The notes under the pieces are model-generated. The model was not told where the DNA came from. It did not search any database and saw only the letters and a list, made by a program, of their open reading frames with translations. From Candidatus Dormiibacter spiritus (GTDB lineage: Bacteria > Chloroflexota > Dormibacteria > Dormibacterales > Dormibacteraceae): a DNA stretch of 56,646 bases. The translations under genes and the position numbers were made by a program. This document shows, one piece after another, positions 32,250 through 40,062 of the stretch (position 1 is its first letter; every line of letters begins with the position of its first letter). The stretch spans positions 1 through 56,646 of the forward strand of contig QHBT01000054.1 of assembly GCA_003244185.1 (NCBI GenBank). The letters are read 5' to 3'.

Positions 32250-32611
32250 GGCAGGAGAACCGGCAGCAGCAGCAGCAAGAGCGCTTCCGCCAGATTTCCG
32301 CTCAGGACAGCTACACCCAGGGCGGCGAAGTGTTCCAACCCTGAGCCCGCCACTTCGGGCAGGCCACGCCCCACGCGCCCGTTCGCCTGCTGGAGCAGCT
32401 CATCAAGCTCGACCGAGGGTAGGTACTCGACTGTCAGTGACCGATTGGCCGGCCGCCAGCGCACGCAGACCACTCCCGGATGGCCGGCCAACCGTTGCGC
32501 GAGCAACCGGCCGCTGGCGGCTCGATCCGCGCCGAAGCGCAGCCGGCATCGGCCCGGGAGCCGGTGCACCACCTCGATCCCGATCGGCTCCGAATGGGAA
32601 GCAAGCTGCAT
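32219..32611 (-). CDS. HMA-like domain protein upstream of the ATPase
   Basis: 130 residues. An HMA_2-like domain (about 10-80) contains VVHRLPGRCRLRFG with H16-x-x-x-G-R-x-R and the later strand RWRPANRSLTVEY. One hydrophobic helix near the C-terminus is leucine-rich (LAEALLLLLLPVLLPW). The stop lies 31 bp inside the ATPase frame, so the two are coupled. With the ATPase N-domain and the 28929-29453 protein it makes three related domains in 3.7 kb. No CxxC; one Cys sits inside the motif. It may be a ligand or metal donor to the pump, or a regulatory subunit. Confidence 0.72.
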   Translation of the reverse strand: MQLASHSEPIGIEVVHRLPGRCRLRFGADRAASGRLLAQRLAGHPGVVCVRWRPANRSLTVEYLPSVELDELLQQANGRVGRGLPEVAGSGLEHFAALGVAVLSGNLAEALLLLLLPVLLPWAPGSPQVY

Positions 32612-32731
32612 CCTGCTGGTAGCTTGCCGGACGGGCCCTTAAGGCTGGGCAAGCAGGGGGCTAAGAGTTGAGGTTGGGGAGCAGGGGTCGTACGGGCAGC
32701 GATCGGTTGGATGCGACCGCAGATTGGTTGA

Positions 32732-32747
32732 GATGGTTAGAACCATC
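32732..32747. promoter_or_regulatory. Inverted repeat GATGGTT-AG-AACCATC
   Basis: Perfect 7-bp inverted repeat with a 2-base spacer in the 189-bp divergent region between the HMA/ATPase genes and the COG4315 lipoprotein. Further GGTT/AACC half-sites surround it (CGGTTG at 32704, TGGTTG at 32725, AACCAC at 32768). The symmetry fits a dimeric repressor or activator controlling both directions. Confidence 0.4.
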
Positions 32748-32800
32748 GAGGCAACCGGACCCGTACTAACCACTGATGGAAACGCATAGTTGGGTTGCCA

Positions 32801-33325
32801 ATGGCTGCTGAACTCGTGCAGCGAGGACGGTCGGTGTTCGCCCTGGCCATCGCGCTGCTCGTGATCGCCTGCGGTGGTGGCGGAGGCTCCTACTCATCGG
32901 GCTCCTCCGCCTCCACGGCTACCAGCCCCGCCGCGGCGCCGATTGTCAAGACCGCCACCAAGACGGTGGCGGGAACGTCACAGACCATCCTGGTCGATGG
33001 CAAAGGCTTGTCGCTCTACTACTTTGCTCCCGATTCCCAGGGCAAGGTGACTTGCGTCGGGCCATGCGCCAAGGCTTGGCCGCCTCTGCGGCTGGAGGCC
33101 GGCACCAGCCAGCCGGCAGCGGGCCCAGGTGTGACCGGCAAGCTGGGCACAATCCCCAACCCCGAGGGCGGCACCCAGGTCACCTACAACGGCTGGCCGC
33201 TGTATTACTACGCCATGGACAAGGACAGCGGCGACACCTACGGCCAGGGAGTCGGTGGAAAGTGGTTCGTGGTGAGTCCCAACCTTGCCCCGGGAACTTC
33301 GCCCACCGCCGGCGGCGGCTACTGA
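32801..33325 (+). CDS. COG4315-type lipoprotein with Y-x-(F/W/Y)-x-x-D repeats
   Basis: 174-residue predicted lipoprotein. Signal peptide with lipobox LLVIAC, a Gly/Ser linker, then two copies of the family repeat: TILVDGKGLSLYYFAPDSQG with VGPCAKAWPPL, and VTYNGWPLYYYAMDKDSGDT with GQGVGGKWFVVSPN. The Cys pair around TCVGPCA is typical. These extracellular proteins have no established reaction; some occur beside redox or metal-resistance genes. ATG 32801 is chosen; TTG 32795 two codons earlier is an alternative. It diverges from the HMA/ATPase genes across a region with an inverted repeat, which suggests co-regulation. Confidence 0.85.
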   Translation: MAAELVQRGRSVFALAIALLVIACGGGGGSYSSGSSASTATSPAAAPIVKTATKTVAGTSQTILVDGKGLSLYYFAPDSQGKVTCVGPCAKAWPPLRLEAGTSQPAAGPGVTGKLGTIPNPEGGTQVTYNGWPLYYYAMDKDSGDTYGQGVGGKWFVVSPNLAPGTSPTAGGGY

Positions 33326-33382
33326 CTGCTTGTAACCGACAGTCCATCAATCGGCATAGAGGCGGCGACTAGAATCAACCAC

Positions 33383-33865
33383 GTGGCTGACTCGCGCTTC
33401 TCCGATTATCGGACCGACCCGCTGGTGCGCGAGATGCTGCGGGTGATAGGACAGGGCGGCCAACCGCAGCGGTCAGCTCAATCAATGCCTATCAATGTCT
33501 GGGAAGAGGGCGGCATGCTCATGCTCGAAGCGGCGATGCCTGGGCTCCGGCCCGAGGATGTGGAGGTCCTCTGCGCGGAGAATATGCTCACGATCCAGGC
33601 CGAGGTCACCAGCCCCGATCGTGACTACCTCCACCAGGAGCTGCCGGGCACCTGCTACTTCCGCCAGATCGCCATGCCGGCCGACTGCCTGCTGGAAGAG
33701 ACCGCGGCTCAGGTCGAACACGGCCTGCTCACTCTCCGCGTGCCCAAGGCCACTCGCAAACACCCGGAACGGGTCAGGATCCAGGTGAATCGCGCCAGCG
33801 AGCCCGGTAAACCGAAACGGGCGGTTCAGGCCAGGAAGGTACCTGACCGCGCCGAGGAGTCCTGA
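33383..33865 (+). CDS. Small heat-shock protein (Hsp20/alpha-crystallin)
   Basis: 160 residues, an ATP-independent chaperone that holds unfolding proteins. The alpha-crystallin domain spans about 36-135: MPINVWEEGGMLMLEAAMPG, then LRPEDVEVLCAENMLTIQAE, FRQIAMPADCLLEE and the closing VEHGLLTLRVPKA (consensus A-x-x-x-n-G-v-L). A variable N-terminal arm and a basic C-terminal tail flank it. GTG at 33383, no strong ribosome binding site. No CIRCE-like inverted repeat is seen in the 57 bases upstream. Confidence 0.92.
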   Translation: MADSRFSDYRTDPLVREMLRVIGQGGQPQRSAQSMPINVWEEGGMLMLEAAMPGLRPEDVEVLCAENMLTIQAEVTSPDRDYLHQELPGTCYFRQIAMPADCLLEETAAQVEHGLLTLRVPKATRKHPERVRIQVNRASEPGKPKRAVQARKVPDRAEES

Positions 33866-33904
33866 GCCGCTCGCGCCGCAGCCTCCGGCCCGGCTCCCCC
33901 TGAG

Positions 33905-34834
33905 ATGTCTCTGGATTTCCCGACCGCCCAGGATGAGTACCTGGGCTGGCTCGAGCTCGAGGCCAACCGCAGCCCCAACACAGTGCGGGCCTACCGCGGC
34001 GAGCTGAACCGCTTCCGCGAGTTCCTCAGCGAGCGCCGGCACAGCTTGCAGATGGATGAGCTGACCTACGAGGACCTGCGAGCTTATCAGCGCCATCTCG
34101 CTGCCTCTGTGCCACGTCCAGCCTCCAGGGCTCGCTCGCTCGTGGCCATCCGCTCCTGGCTCCGCTGGCTGGCCCGCGAGAACCTGATCCCAATCGACCT
34201 GTCCAACCGCATCACGCTGCCGAAGCTTGAACAGCGCCTGCCCAAACCGCTGCCGCCCGATGAGCTCTCCCATCTCCTGACCGCGCTGCCCAGGGTCACA
34301 CCACTCGAGAAGCGCGATCGGGCGCTGGTGCACTTCCTCATCAGCACCGGCTGCCGGATTTCGGAAGCCCTGAGCCTGGACCGTACCGACGTCCCCAAGC
34401 AGGGCCACCGCCTGATCGTGACCGGCAAGGGCCAAAAGCAGCGCGCCGTGTACCTGACGGAGCAGGCGAAAGTGGCCCTGACTGATTACCTCGACGCGCG
34501 GGAGGATGCTTCGCTGGCGCTCTTCGTGAACTTCGACCGGGCGCGGGCAGCCCGCGGCGAGCGGCGGCTCACCGCTGACGGAGCGCGGCACATAGTCAAC
34601 CGGGTGCGGCGGTCAGTCGGCGCCTGGGCCTTCAAGTCCCCCCATGTCGCCCGCCACACGGCGGCGACCAGCCTGCTGGAGGTGACTGGCGGCGACGTGC
34701 GGCTGGTGCAGGAGGTGCTGGGCCACGCGAACCTCAACACCTTGCAGGGCTACACCAAGATCGTCGACGCGCGCAAACAAGACGCGTATCAGCGCTACGA
34801 GCGCTACCTGGAAGAACTACCGCACGAGGGCTGA
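33905..34834 (+). CDS. XerC/XerD-like tyrosine recombinase
   Basis: 309 residues, the size of XerC/D. N-terminal SAM-like domain (about 5-95, EYLGWLELEANRSPNTVRAY) and catalytic domain with R151 (STGCRISEAL), K175 (GKGQKQR), H247-x-x-R250, H274 (LGHANLNTLQGYTKI) and Y283. Likely resolves chromosome dimers at dif. It lacks the N-terminal arm domain of the phage integrase at 79-1200 and lies among housekeeping genes, so a chromosomal role is favoured. Which of XerC or XerD it represents, or whether it is a single-recombinase system, cannot be decided here. ATG 33905; convergent with the next gene. Confidence 0.9.
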   Translation: MSLDFPTAQDEYLGWLELEANRSPNTVRAYRGELNRFREFLSERRHSLQMDELTYEDLRAYQRHLAASVPRPASRARSLVAIRSWLRWLARENLIPIDLSNRITLPKLEQRLPKPLPPDELSHLLTALPRVTPLEKRDRALVHFLISTGCRISEALSLDRTDVPKQGHRLIVTGKGQKQRAVYLTEQAKVALTDYLDAREDASLALFVNFDRARAARGERRLTADGARHIVNRVRRSVGAWAFKSPHVARHTAATSLLEVTGGDVRLVQEVLGHANLNTLQGYTKIVDARKQDAYQRYERYLEELPHEG

Positions 34835-34850
34835 GCCGGCAAACCCAGGA

Positions 34851-35153
34851 CTAATCGTCGTCCGGGTGGCCCATGAGTGCGTCCTGGATCTCGTAGAGGC
34901 ACTCCATGGTCGCCAGCACCTCGTCGCCGCACTGATCACAGGCGGCCGTCGGCGGCGACGCCACCACGAGCGTCTTGACCGCCTCGGCGAGCGGTTTGGG
35001 GACCTCCGACTGGTCCGCCAGATTCAACCGCTCGAGCTGATCCAAAAGGCGGTCCAAGTAGCGCATCTTGTTGCGCTTGGCGTACTTCTCGGCCTGCTCC
35101 CGCTGCTGTGAGACTGTGACAGTCTCGATCGCCATCGACGCTTCTCGGATCAT
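34851..35153 (-). CDS. Small protein with CxxC, unknown function
   Basis: 100 residues from ATG 35153, which has GGAGGT six bases upstream. Residues 15-65 are helical and charged (QREQAEKYAKRNKMRYLDRL). A C72-x-x-C75 pair and C85 follow (ACDQCGDEV, TMECLYEI), and the C-terminus is acidic (DDD). Three cysteines could hold a metal or a disulfide. I do not recognise the family. It is convergent with the XerC/D gene and divergent from nnrE. A longer in-frame extension to 35330 overlaps the nnrE start and is not supported. Confidence 0.65.
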   Translation of the reverse strand: MIREASMAIETVTVSQQREQAEKYAKRNKMRYLDRLLDQLERLNLADQSEVPKPLAEAVKTLVVASPPTAACDQCGDEVLATMECLYEIQDALMGHPDDD

Positions 35154-35262
35154 CGGCTGACCTCCGGCTGTGAACGATTGACTCGGACAGCCCTGTCCGT
35201 GTACTCCCGATTGATCTTCCGTGTCGGGCCGCCGGTTTGTCAAGAGTCTGGCTGATAAATAG

Positions 35263-36003
35263 GTGAAGTACAGTTCAGTCATCGCATCTTTGCAGACTTT
35301 TCCCGCGCAGCCGGCGCGAGTTCTTTCCACTCTCAGCAGCGCTCAGGTCACGGAGGTCGACCGCTTGGCACATGAGCGTTACGGGCTGGCCGTGTCCTGG
35401 CTGATGGAGGCCGCCGGCTGGCAGCTGGCCAGGCATTGCCCGGGTGGTACGTATGTAGTCTGCGGGCCCGGAAACAACGGTGGTGACGGCCTGGCTGCTG
35501 CTCGTCATCTCCACCGCTGGGGACGGCTTGCCGGCGTGGCGTTGGCCGAGCCCGAACGGCTCGGTCCGCTGCCGGCGGAGCAGCTGACGGCGCTGCGAGC
35601 GCTGGGAGTCAGTATCGACCCGGAGCCACGCTGGCGCGGCGCCAAAGTAGTGCTCGACGCCGTCTTTGGCACAGGCCTGCATCGAGCGCCAGAGGGCAGG
35701 CTCAAGTCGTGCCTGGAAGCCATCAACGGAGCGCGCCTCAAGGTGATCGCCGCTGATGTACCTTCTGGCCTTGATGCGGACAGCGGCGCCGCGCCAGGAA
35801 TCGCCATCGAGGCCGCCATCACCGTGACTCTCGGCCTACCAAAGGCTGGCCTGCTGGCCGGGCGTGGTCCCGAGCTGGCGGGTGATGTGTGGCTGGCTGA
35901 CATCGGCATCCCCTTCGCGGCCTACGCCGCAGTGGGCGCCGACGTCCCGCCGCACCTGTTTGCAATGCACGACACGCTTCAGCTCTCGGCGCTGCGTTTA
36001 TGA
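35263..36003 (+). CDS. nnrE: NAD(P)H-hydrate epimerase (YjeF N-domain)
   Basis: 246-residue protein that epimerises damaged R-NAD(P)HX to the S form. YjeF_N features: SAQVTEVDRLAHERYGL, the VVCGPGNNGGDGLAAARHL nucleotide motif, VVLDAVFGTGLHR with the catalytic Asp region, and VIAADVPSGLDADSG. The ADP-dependent dehydratase domain that is often fused C-terminally is absent, so NnrD must be separate. GTG 35263 is the longest start; residues 1-20 are not conserved and TTG 35293 is possible. The stop overlaps the exonuclease ATG (ATGA). Confidence 0.88.
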   Translation: MKYSSVIASLQTFPAQPARVLSTLSSAQVTEVDRLAHERYGLAVSWLMEAAGWQLARHCPGGTYVVCGPGNNGGDGLAAARHLHRWGRLAGVALAEPERLGPLPAEQLTALRALGVSIDPEPRWRGAKVVLDAVFGTGLHRAPEGRLKSCLEAINGARLKVIAADVPSGLDADSGAAPGIAIEAAITVTLGLPKAGLLAGRGPELAGDVWLADIGIPFAAYAAVGADVPPHLFAMHDTLQLSALRL

Positions 36004-36971
36004 GCTGCGACGTCAACTGGGATCGAGGCATCTCGGTCGTCGGCCATCAGCTCTGGCTGGATCCGCAGGTGGTGCGGGAGCTCGCGTTCGTGTCACATGC
36101 CCACTCCGACCACGCTCGTCGCCACCGCCGAGCTCTGCTGACCGAGCCAACCCTGGCCCTTCTCAGCCAGCATCGGCGCCCGCATGACGTGGAAGTGGTG
36201 CCGCTGGGCGAGACGGTGGTGGTGGACGGGGCCAGGGTGACCCTGCATGACGCGGGCCACATGTTGGGCTCGGCGATGCTGCTCTTCGAGCAGCCTGGCA
36301 GGAGCCTGCTCTACACAGGTGACATGAAGCTCCGGCGCCCCGCAGGGCTGTCCACCGCTGTGCCCCGGGCGCAGGCCCTGGTGGTGGAGAGCACCTACGG
36401 CCTGCCGCATTTCCGCTTCCCCGAGCCGGACTCGGTCGTCGCGGAGCTGGCCCTCTGGTGCCGTCAGGCCATAGCGGGCGGCGCGACCCCTGTCATCCTT
36501 GCCCAGGCCCTGGGCAAGGCGCAGGAGGTGATGCTGTTGCTCGGCCGCCTGGGCTTTCGGTTCGCCCTCGAAGAACGCTGCCTTCCCTTCGCCCGCGGCT
36601 ATGAGGCGGCTGGTGTAAAGCTGCCCGAATGGGCTGAGCTGAGCCAGGTCGAGGAACGCTTGGAGGACAGGGTGGTGCTCATGCCTCCTGCCGGCAAGCA
36701 GGCTCTCCGGCGCCTTGCGCGCTACCGCACGGCCCTCGTCTCCGGCTGGGCCAAGGATCCCCAGTTCGCCCGCCTCTTCGGGGCCGACAGCAGCTTTCCG
36801 CTCTCCGACCACTGCGACTTCGACGAGCTGCTGGAGGTGGTCCGTCTCTCTGGCGCGGAGCACGTCTACACGGTCCACGGCTACGCGGATGAGCTCGCTC
36901 GGCACCTCCGCCGGCGGGGAGTGCGGGCGCACGCGCTGGCCCGGACCGAGCAGCTGGCGCTGGCGATCTGA
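36000..36971 (+). CDS. Ligase-associated DNA exonuclease (metallo-beta-lactamase fold)
   Basis: 323 residues of the beta-CASP/MBL type. Metal motifs: SHAHSDHA (HxHxDH), DAGHMLGSAML, LLYTGDM and the late SDHCDFDELLEVV. The family is usually encoded with an ATP-dependent DNA ligase and sometimes the Lhr helicase in a DNA damage response set. The matching ligase is at 38350-40062, 1.4 kb away on the same strand. It likely trims DNA ends for that ligase. It overlaps nnrE (ATGA) and its own stop overlaps the next gene's putative CTG start. No Lhr gene is seen in the window. Confidence 0.85.
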   Translation: MSCDVNWDRGISVVGHQLWLDPQVVRELAFVSHAHSDHARRHRRALLTEPTLALLSQHRRPHDVEVVPLGETVVVDGARVTLHDAGHMLGSAMLLFEQPGRSLLYTGDMKLRRPAGLSTAVPRAQALVVESTYGLPHFRFPEPDSVVAELALWCRQAIAGGATPVILAQALGKAQEVMLLLGRLGFRFALEERCLPFARGYEAAGVKLPEWAELSQVEERLEDRVVLMPPAGKQALRRLARYRTALVSGWAKDPQFARLFGADSSFPLSDHCDFDELLEVVRLSGAEHVYTVHGYADELARHLRRRGVRAHALARTEQLALAI

Positions 36972-37708
36972 GCGACCACTTCCAGGCGATCGCCGGCAGC
37001 TACGCGGCACTCCGGCCGCTGAGCGAACAGGACTCGAGGCGCCTGCAGCTGATGCTTGAACGTTGTCCGCTGCCCGCCGCCCCGGCGATCGTGGAGATCG
37101 GCTGCGGACCGGGCAAGCTGCTGAAGGCTGCCGCCGAGCTGACGAACGCGGCCTCAGTTATCGGCATCGACCCTGAGCGCAATATGCTGGCCCAGGCGGA
37201 CGGCTTCGAGGCTCGCCTGGGCCGCGCCGAAGCGCTGCCGCTGCCCAGCGCGAGCGCGGATCTTGCCTTCAGCTCGCTGGCGCTGCACCTGATCCCGGAC
37301 TGGCCGGCGGCCGCAGCGGAGGTTCATCGGGTGCTGAAACCAGGCGGTTGGAGCGCCACCTGGACGCTGACGCCTGAGCATGTCGGGGGACATGTGCTGA
37401 ACCGCTGGTTCCCCTCGCTGCCCGGCGCAGACCTGCCTCGCTTCCGGTCCCCTGAGCGGTGGCTGCAAGCGCTGACCCGGGCGGGCTTTCTGTGGGCCGT
37501 CGAGGAGCAGGTGCGAATGCGGCGCCAGACTACAGTCCGGCGCCTGGCCGAGAGCGTGCGGTCCCGCTACATCTCGACCCTGGCGCTGCTCCCGGAAAAG
37601 GAGTTCGAGGCGGGCGCCAATCAGCTGGAGCAGCTCGCCCGGGAGACGCCGGAAGCCGTGATCGAATACGAGATGATCTGGTGCCTCATGTGCTCTCAGC
37701 GCACCTGA
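36968..37708 (+). CDS. Class I SAM-dependent methyltransferase (probable CTG start)
   Basis: 246 residues if started at CTG 36968. The SAM site VEIGCGPGKLLKAA is motif I, GIDPERNMLAQA motif II, LAFSSLALHLIPD motif IV and HRVLKPGGW motif V: the Methyltransf_11/UbiE-like group. The first ATG (37052) would remove the family's usual leading helix (DHFQAIAGSYAALRPLSEQD), which is readable in frame back to CTG 36968; that CTG overlaps the exonuclease TGA as CTGA. The methyl acceptor is unknown; position in a repair-associated operon may be incidental. Confidence 0.85.
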   Translation: MSDHFQAIAGSYAALRPLSEQDSRRLQLMLERCPLPAAPAIVEIGCGPGKLLKAAAELTNAASVIGIDPERNMLAQADGFEARLGRAEALPLPSASADLAFSSLALHLIPDWPAAAAEVHRVLKPGGWSATWTLTPEHVGGHVLNRWFPSLPGADLPRFRSPERWLQALTRAGFLWAVEEQVRMRRQTTVRRLAESVRSRYISTLALLPEKEFEAGANQLEQLARETPEAVIEYEMIWCLMCSQRT

Positions 37709-37751
37709 GTCGGCCAGTCGGACATCTTGTGCCGCCCGGCTCGACGGTTGC

Positions 37752-38120
37752 CTAACGCAGGGCCCAGCCGGCCTTACTGAGGGCCGTCCGCAGAGAGGTA
37801 TCGCGGGCGGCGTCCCGGCTCAGCGCCTGCAGCAAACTGTCGACCCAGTCGGCGGGATCGGACTCCGGGCTCAGGCGAAGGCCCACCTTTTGGAGCCGCG
37901 CCTCGAACGTCTGCTCCGCCGCCACCACGCTGAAGCGCTTCAGCCGATTGTGATTCAGCACCGCCCGGCGCGCCCTGCCGCGGGGCAGCTTTTCCGTCAG
38001 ATAGACCAGCAACCGCTCAGGGTCCGCGGAGCTATCGGCCAGCGGCGAACGGCAGAAAGCGCAGGCGCCGTGCAGAGGCAGGGCAGGGGCGGCGCACACC
38101 TCGCAGGTGGGCTGGCTCAT
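37752..38120 (-). CDS. Zinc-ribbon protein of unknown function
   Basis: 122 residues. C6-x-x-C9 and C20-x-x-C23 (PTCEVCAA ... GACAFCRS) form a likely zinc ribbon; the rest is helical with basic stretches (KLPRGRARRAVLNHNRLKRF). A ribbon plus basic patch is compatible with nucleic-acid or protein binding. ATG overlaps the stop of the 70-residue gene upstream (ATGA), so the two are a pair transcribed away from the DNA ligase gene. No family recognised. Confidence 0.65.
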   Translation of the reverse strand: MSQPTCEVCAAPALPLHGACAFCRSPLADSSADPERLLVYLTEKLPRGRARRAVLNHNRLKRFSVVAAEQTFEARLQKVGLRLSPESDPADWVDSLLQALSRDAARDTSLRTALSKAGWALR

Positions 38121-38329
38121 TCCGTGTAGCGGAGGATCACGTCGTCCTCCCGGCGGCGCTCCTCCCTGTACAGGTGGCAGTCCTCGTAGTTGCGGACACA
38201 GATCGGGGGAGACTCGTGGAGGCTGACCTTGTGGTGGCTCTGGTGATCGACGTGGCAGTCGAAGCGGTAGCGCCGCAGCATCAGCTGCCGCTCTTTCACC
38301 AGCTCCTCCAGATACGGACAGCGGCGCAC
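38117..38329 (-). CDS. Small Cys/His-rich basic protein
   Basis: 70 residues: RRCPYLEELVKERQLMLRRY, then RFDCHVDHQSHHKV and CVRNYEDCHLYREERRR. Four cysteines (4, 25, 44, 51) and six histidines suggest a metal or Fe-S site; the sequence is strongly charged. It is only 20 bp from the divergent DNA ligase start and overlaps the zinc-ribbon gene by ATGA. I do not recognise it. Being a tightly coupled pair with a Cys-containing neighbour supports that it is real. Confidence 0.6.
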   Translation of the reverse strand: MRRCPYLEELVKERQLMLRRYRFDCHVDHQSHHKVSLHESPPICVRNYEDCHLYREERRREDDVILRYTE

Positions 38330-38349
38330 CGAACCTACGATAAGGAACG

Positions 38350-40062
38350 GTGCTTCAGTTCGCGCAGACCGCTGAGCAGATCGGCGCGACGGGTTCCACG
38401 CTGGAGAAGGGTCGCGTCCTGGCCGAGTATCTCAGCACACTCCAGAGTGATGACCTGAGCCGCGCGGTCCTCTGGATGAGCGGCCAGCCCTACGGCCGCT
38501 CGCAGAGATACCGCTTGAACCTGGGCTGGAAGGCCATCGCACAGGCGGTCAGCGAACTGTCGGACCTCTCTTCCGCCGAGCTGAGTGCCCTCTACCTGAA
38601 GCATTCCGACCTCGGCGACTGGGGCCAGGAGGCGCTGGCGGGCCGAAGCGGCGGCGAGCAGGTCAGCCTGGGCGAGATAGCCGCCGGCTTCGACGCCATC
38701 CGGCTTGCTAAGAGCGCGGCCCAAAAACAGCGCTGCCTGCAGGCGCTTCTGGCCCGGCTGGAACCACTTCAAGTCAAGTACGTGCTCAAGATCCTGAGTC
38801 TGGAGATGCGAATAGGCATGCAGGAAGGTCTGGTCGAAGCGGCTCTGGCGCGGGCCTTCGACGTGCCGCTGGCGGCGGTACAGCGCACGCACATGCTGAC
38901 CGGCGATCTCGGCGTGACAGCTCTTCGCTGCCAGGTGGGCGACCTTGAGAAAGGCGAGCTGCAGCTCTTTCAGCCGGTGCGCTTCATGCTCGCCAGTCCG
39001 GTCGAAACGGCTGCTGAAGCCTTCGCCAGGATGCGCACGCCTGTGCTCTGGACGGAGGAGAAGTACGACGGCGTTCGCTGCCAGCTGCATCTGTCTCGCG
39101 ATGGCCGCTGCGAGCTCTTCAGCCGCGACCTGAAGGAGACGACTGCCGCCTTTCCCGAGGTGGTCGAGGCTGCGGCCGGCGCTGGCCATGAACTGCTGAT
39201 CGACGGCGAGATCCTGGCCCATCGCGGCGACCGAGTGCTGCCGTTCTCCCAACTCCAGCGGCGGCTGGGCCGGAAGCTGGTCAGTCGCAAGCTGCGCCTG
39301 GAGGCGCCTGTCGTGCTGGTCGCCTTCGACCTGCTCTGGCTGGATGGCGAACCGCTTCTCGACCTGCCGCTGGCCGAGCGCCGGCGGCGGCTGGAGGCCC
39401 TCGGCCTCGCGTGGCCGTTCCTCCTTGCCCGGCTGGAAGATGCGGCGGATCCGCCGCACCTGGACCAGATCTTCGCCGAGACGCGGGAGCGCGGCAACGA
39501 GGGGCTGATGCTGAAGGACCCGCAGAGCCCTTACACGCCTGGCCGCCGCGGCCTGGCCTGGCTCAAGCTGAAGCGGCCCCTGGCTTCACTCGACGTGGTG
39601 GTCACAGCCGTCGAATGGGGGCACGGCAAGCGGCGTCAGGTCCTCTCCGACTACACCTTCGCGGTTCGCACCGAGGACGGCCGCCTGCTCAACGTCGGCA
39701 AGGCCTACACCGGGCTCACCGACCGCGAGATCGAGACTATGACCAAGCACTTCCTCGCTCAGACCATCTCCGAGCACGGCCGCACCCTTGTCGTGAAGCC
39801 GGAGGTGGTCTTGGAGGTGACCTTCGACGCCCTCCAGCGCTCCAACCGCCACCGCAGCGGCTACGCCATGCGCTTTCCGCGCATCGTCCGCCTGCGGCCT
39901 GACAAGCCGGCGAGCGAGATCGACACTCTCGGCCGGGTCGAGGAGCTCTACAGCCGCTACTTCGAGCGCGAGGTGCCGCTGGCCGAAGTCGCGACAGGAC
40001 CCGGCCTGGCGGAAGCGGCGGCGGAGGTGGCGGGAGAAGATTCTGCCGGGGACGGCAGGTGA
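38350..40062 (+). CDS. ATP-dependent DNA ligase
   Basis: 570-residue ligase that seals nicks through an enzyme-AMP intermediate. N-terminal DNA-binding domain (about 1-200, containing LKILSLEMRIGMQEGLVEAA); adenylation domain with motif I EEKYDGVR (K238), motif III LIDGEILAH, motif IV EGLMLKDP and motif V AWLKLKR; and an OB-fold with LEVTFDALQRSNRH and FPRIVRLRPDK. This is the archaeal/LigB-type ligase seen with the MBL exonuclease encoded at 36000. GTG 38350 follows AAGGAA. It is separate from the NAD ligase expected elsewhere. The stop overlaps the next GTG (GTGA). Confidence 0.94.
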   Translation: MLQFAQTAEQIGATGSTLEKGRVLAEYLSTLQSDDLSRAVLWMSGQPYGRSQRYRLNLGWKAIAQAVSELSDLSSAELSALYLKHSDLGDWGQEALAGRSGGEQVSLGEIAAGFDAIRLAKSAAQKQRCLQALLARLEPLQVKYVLKILSLEMRIGMQEGLVEAALARAFDVPLAAVQRTHMLTGDLGVTALRCQVGDLEKGELQLFQPVRFMLASPVETAAEAFARMRTPVLWTEEKYDGVRCQLHLSRDGRCELFSRDLKETTAAFPEVVEAAAGAGHELLIDGEILAHRGDRVLPFSQLQRRLGRKLVSRKLRLEAPVVLVAFDLLWLDGEPLLDLPLAERRRRLEALGLAWPFLLARLEDAADPPHLDQIFAETRERGNEGLMLKDPQSPYTPGRRGLAWLKLKRPLASLDVVVTAVEWGHGKRRQVLSDYTFAVRTEDGRLLNVGKAYTGLTDREIETMTKHFLAQTISEHGRTLVVKPEVVLEVTFDALQRSNRHRSGYAMRFPRIVRLRPDKPASEIDTLGRVEELYSRYFEREVPLAEVATGPGLAEAAAEVAGEDSAGDGR

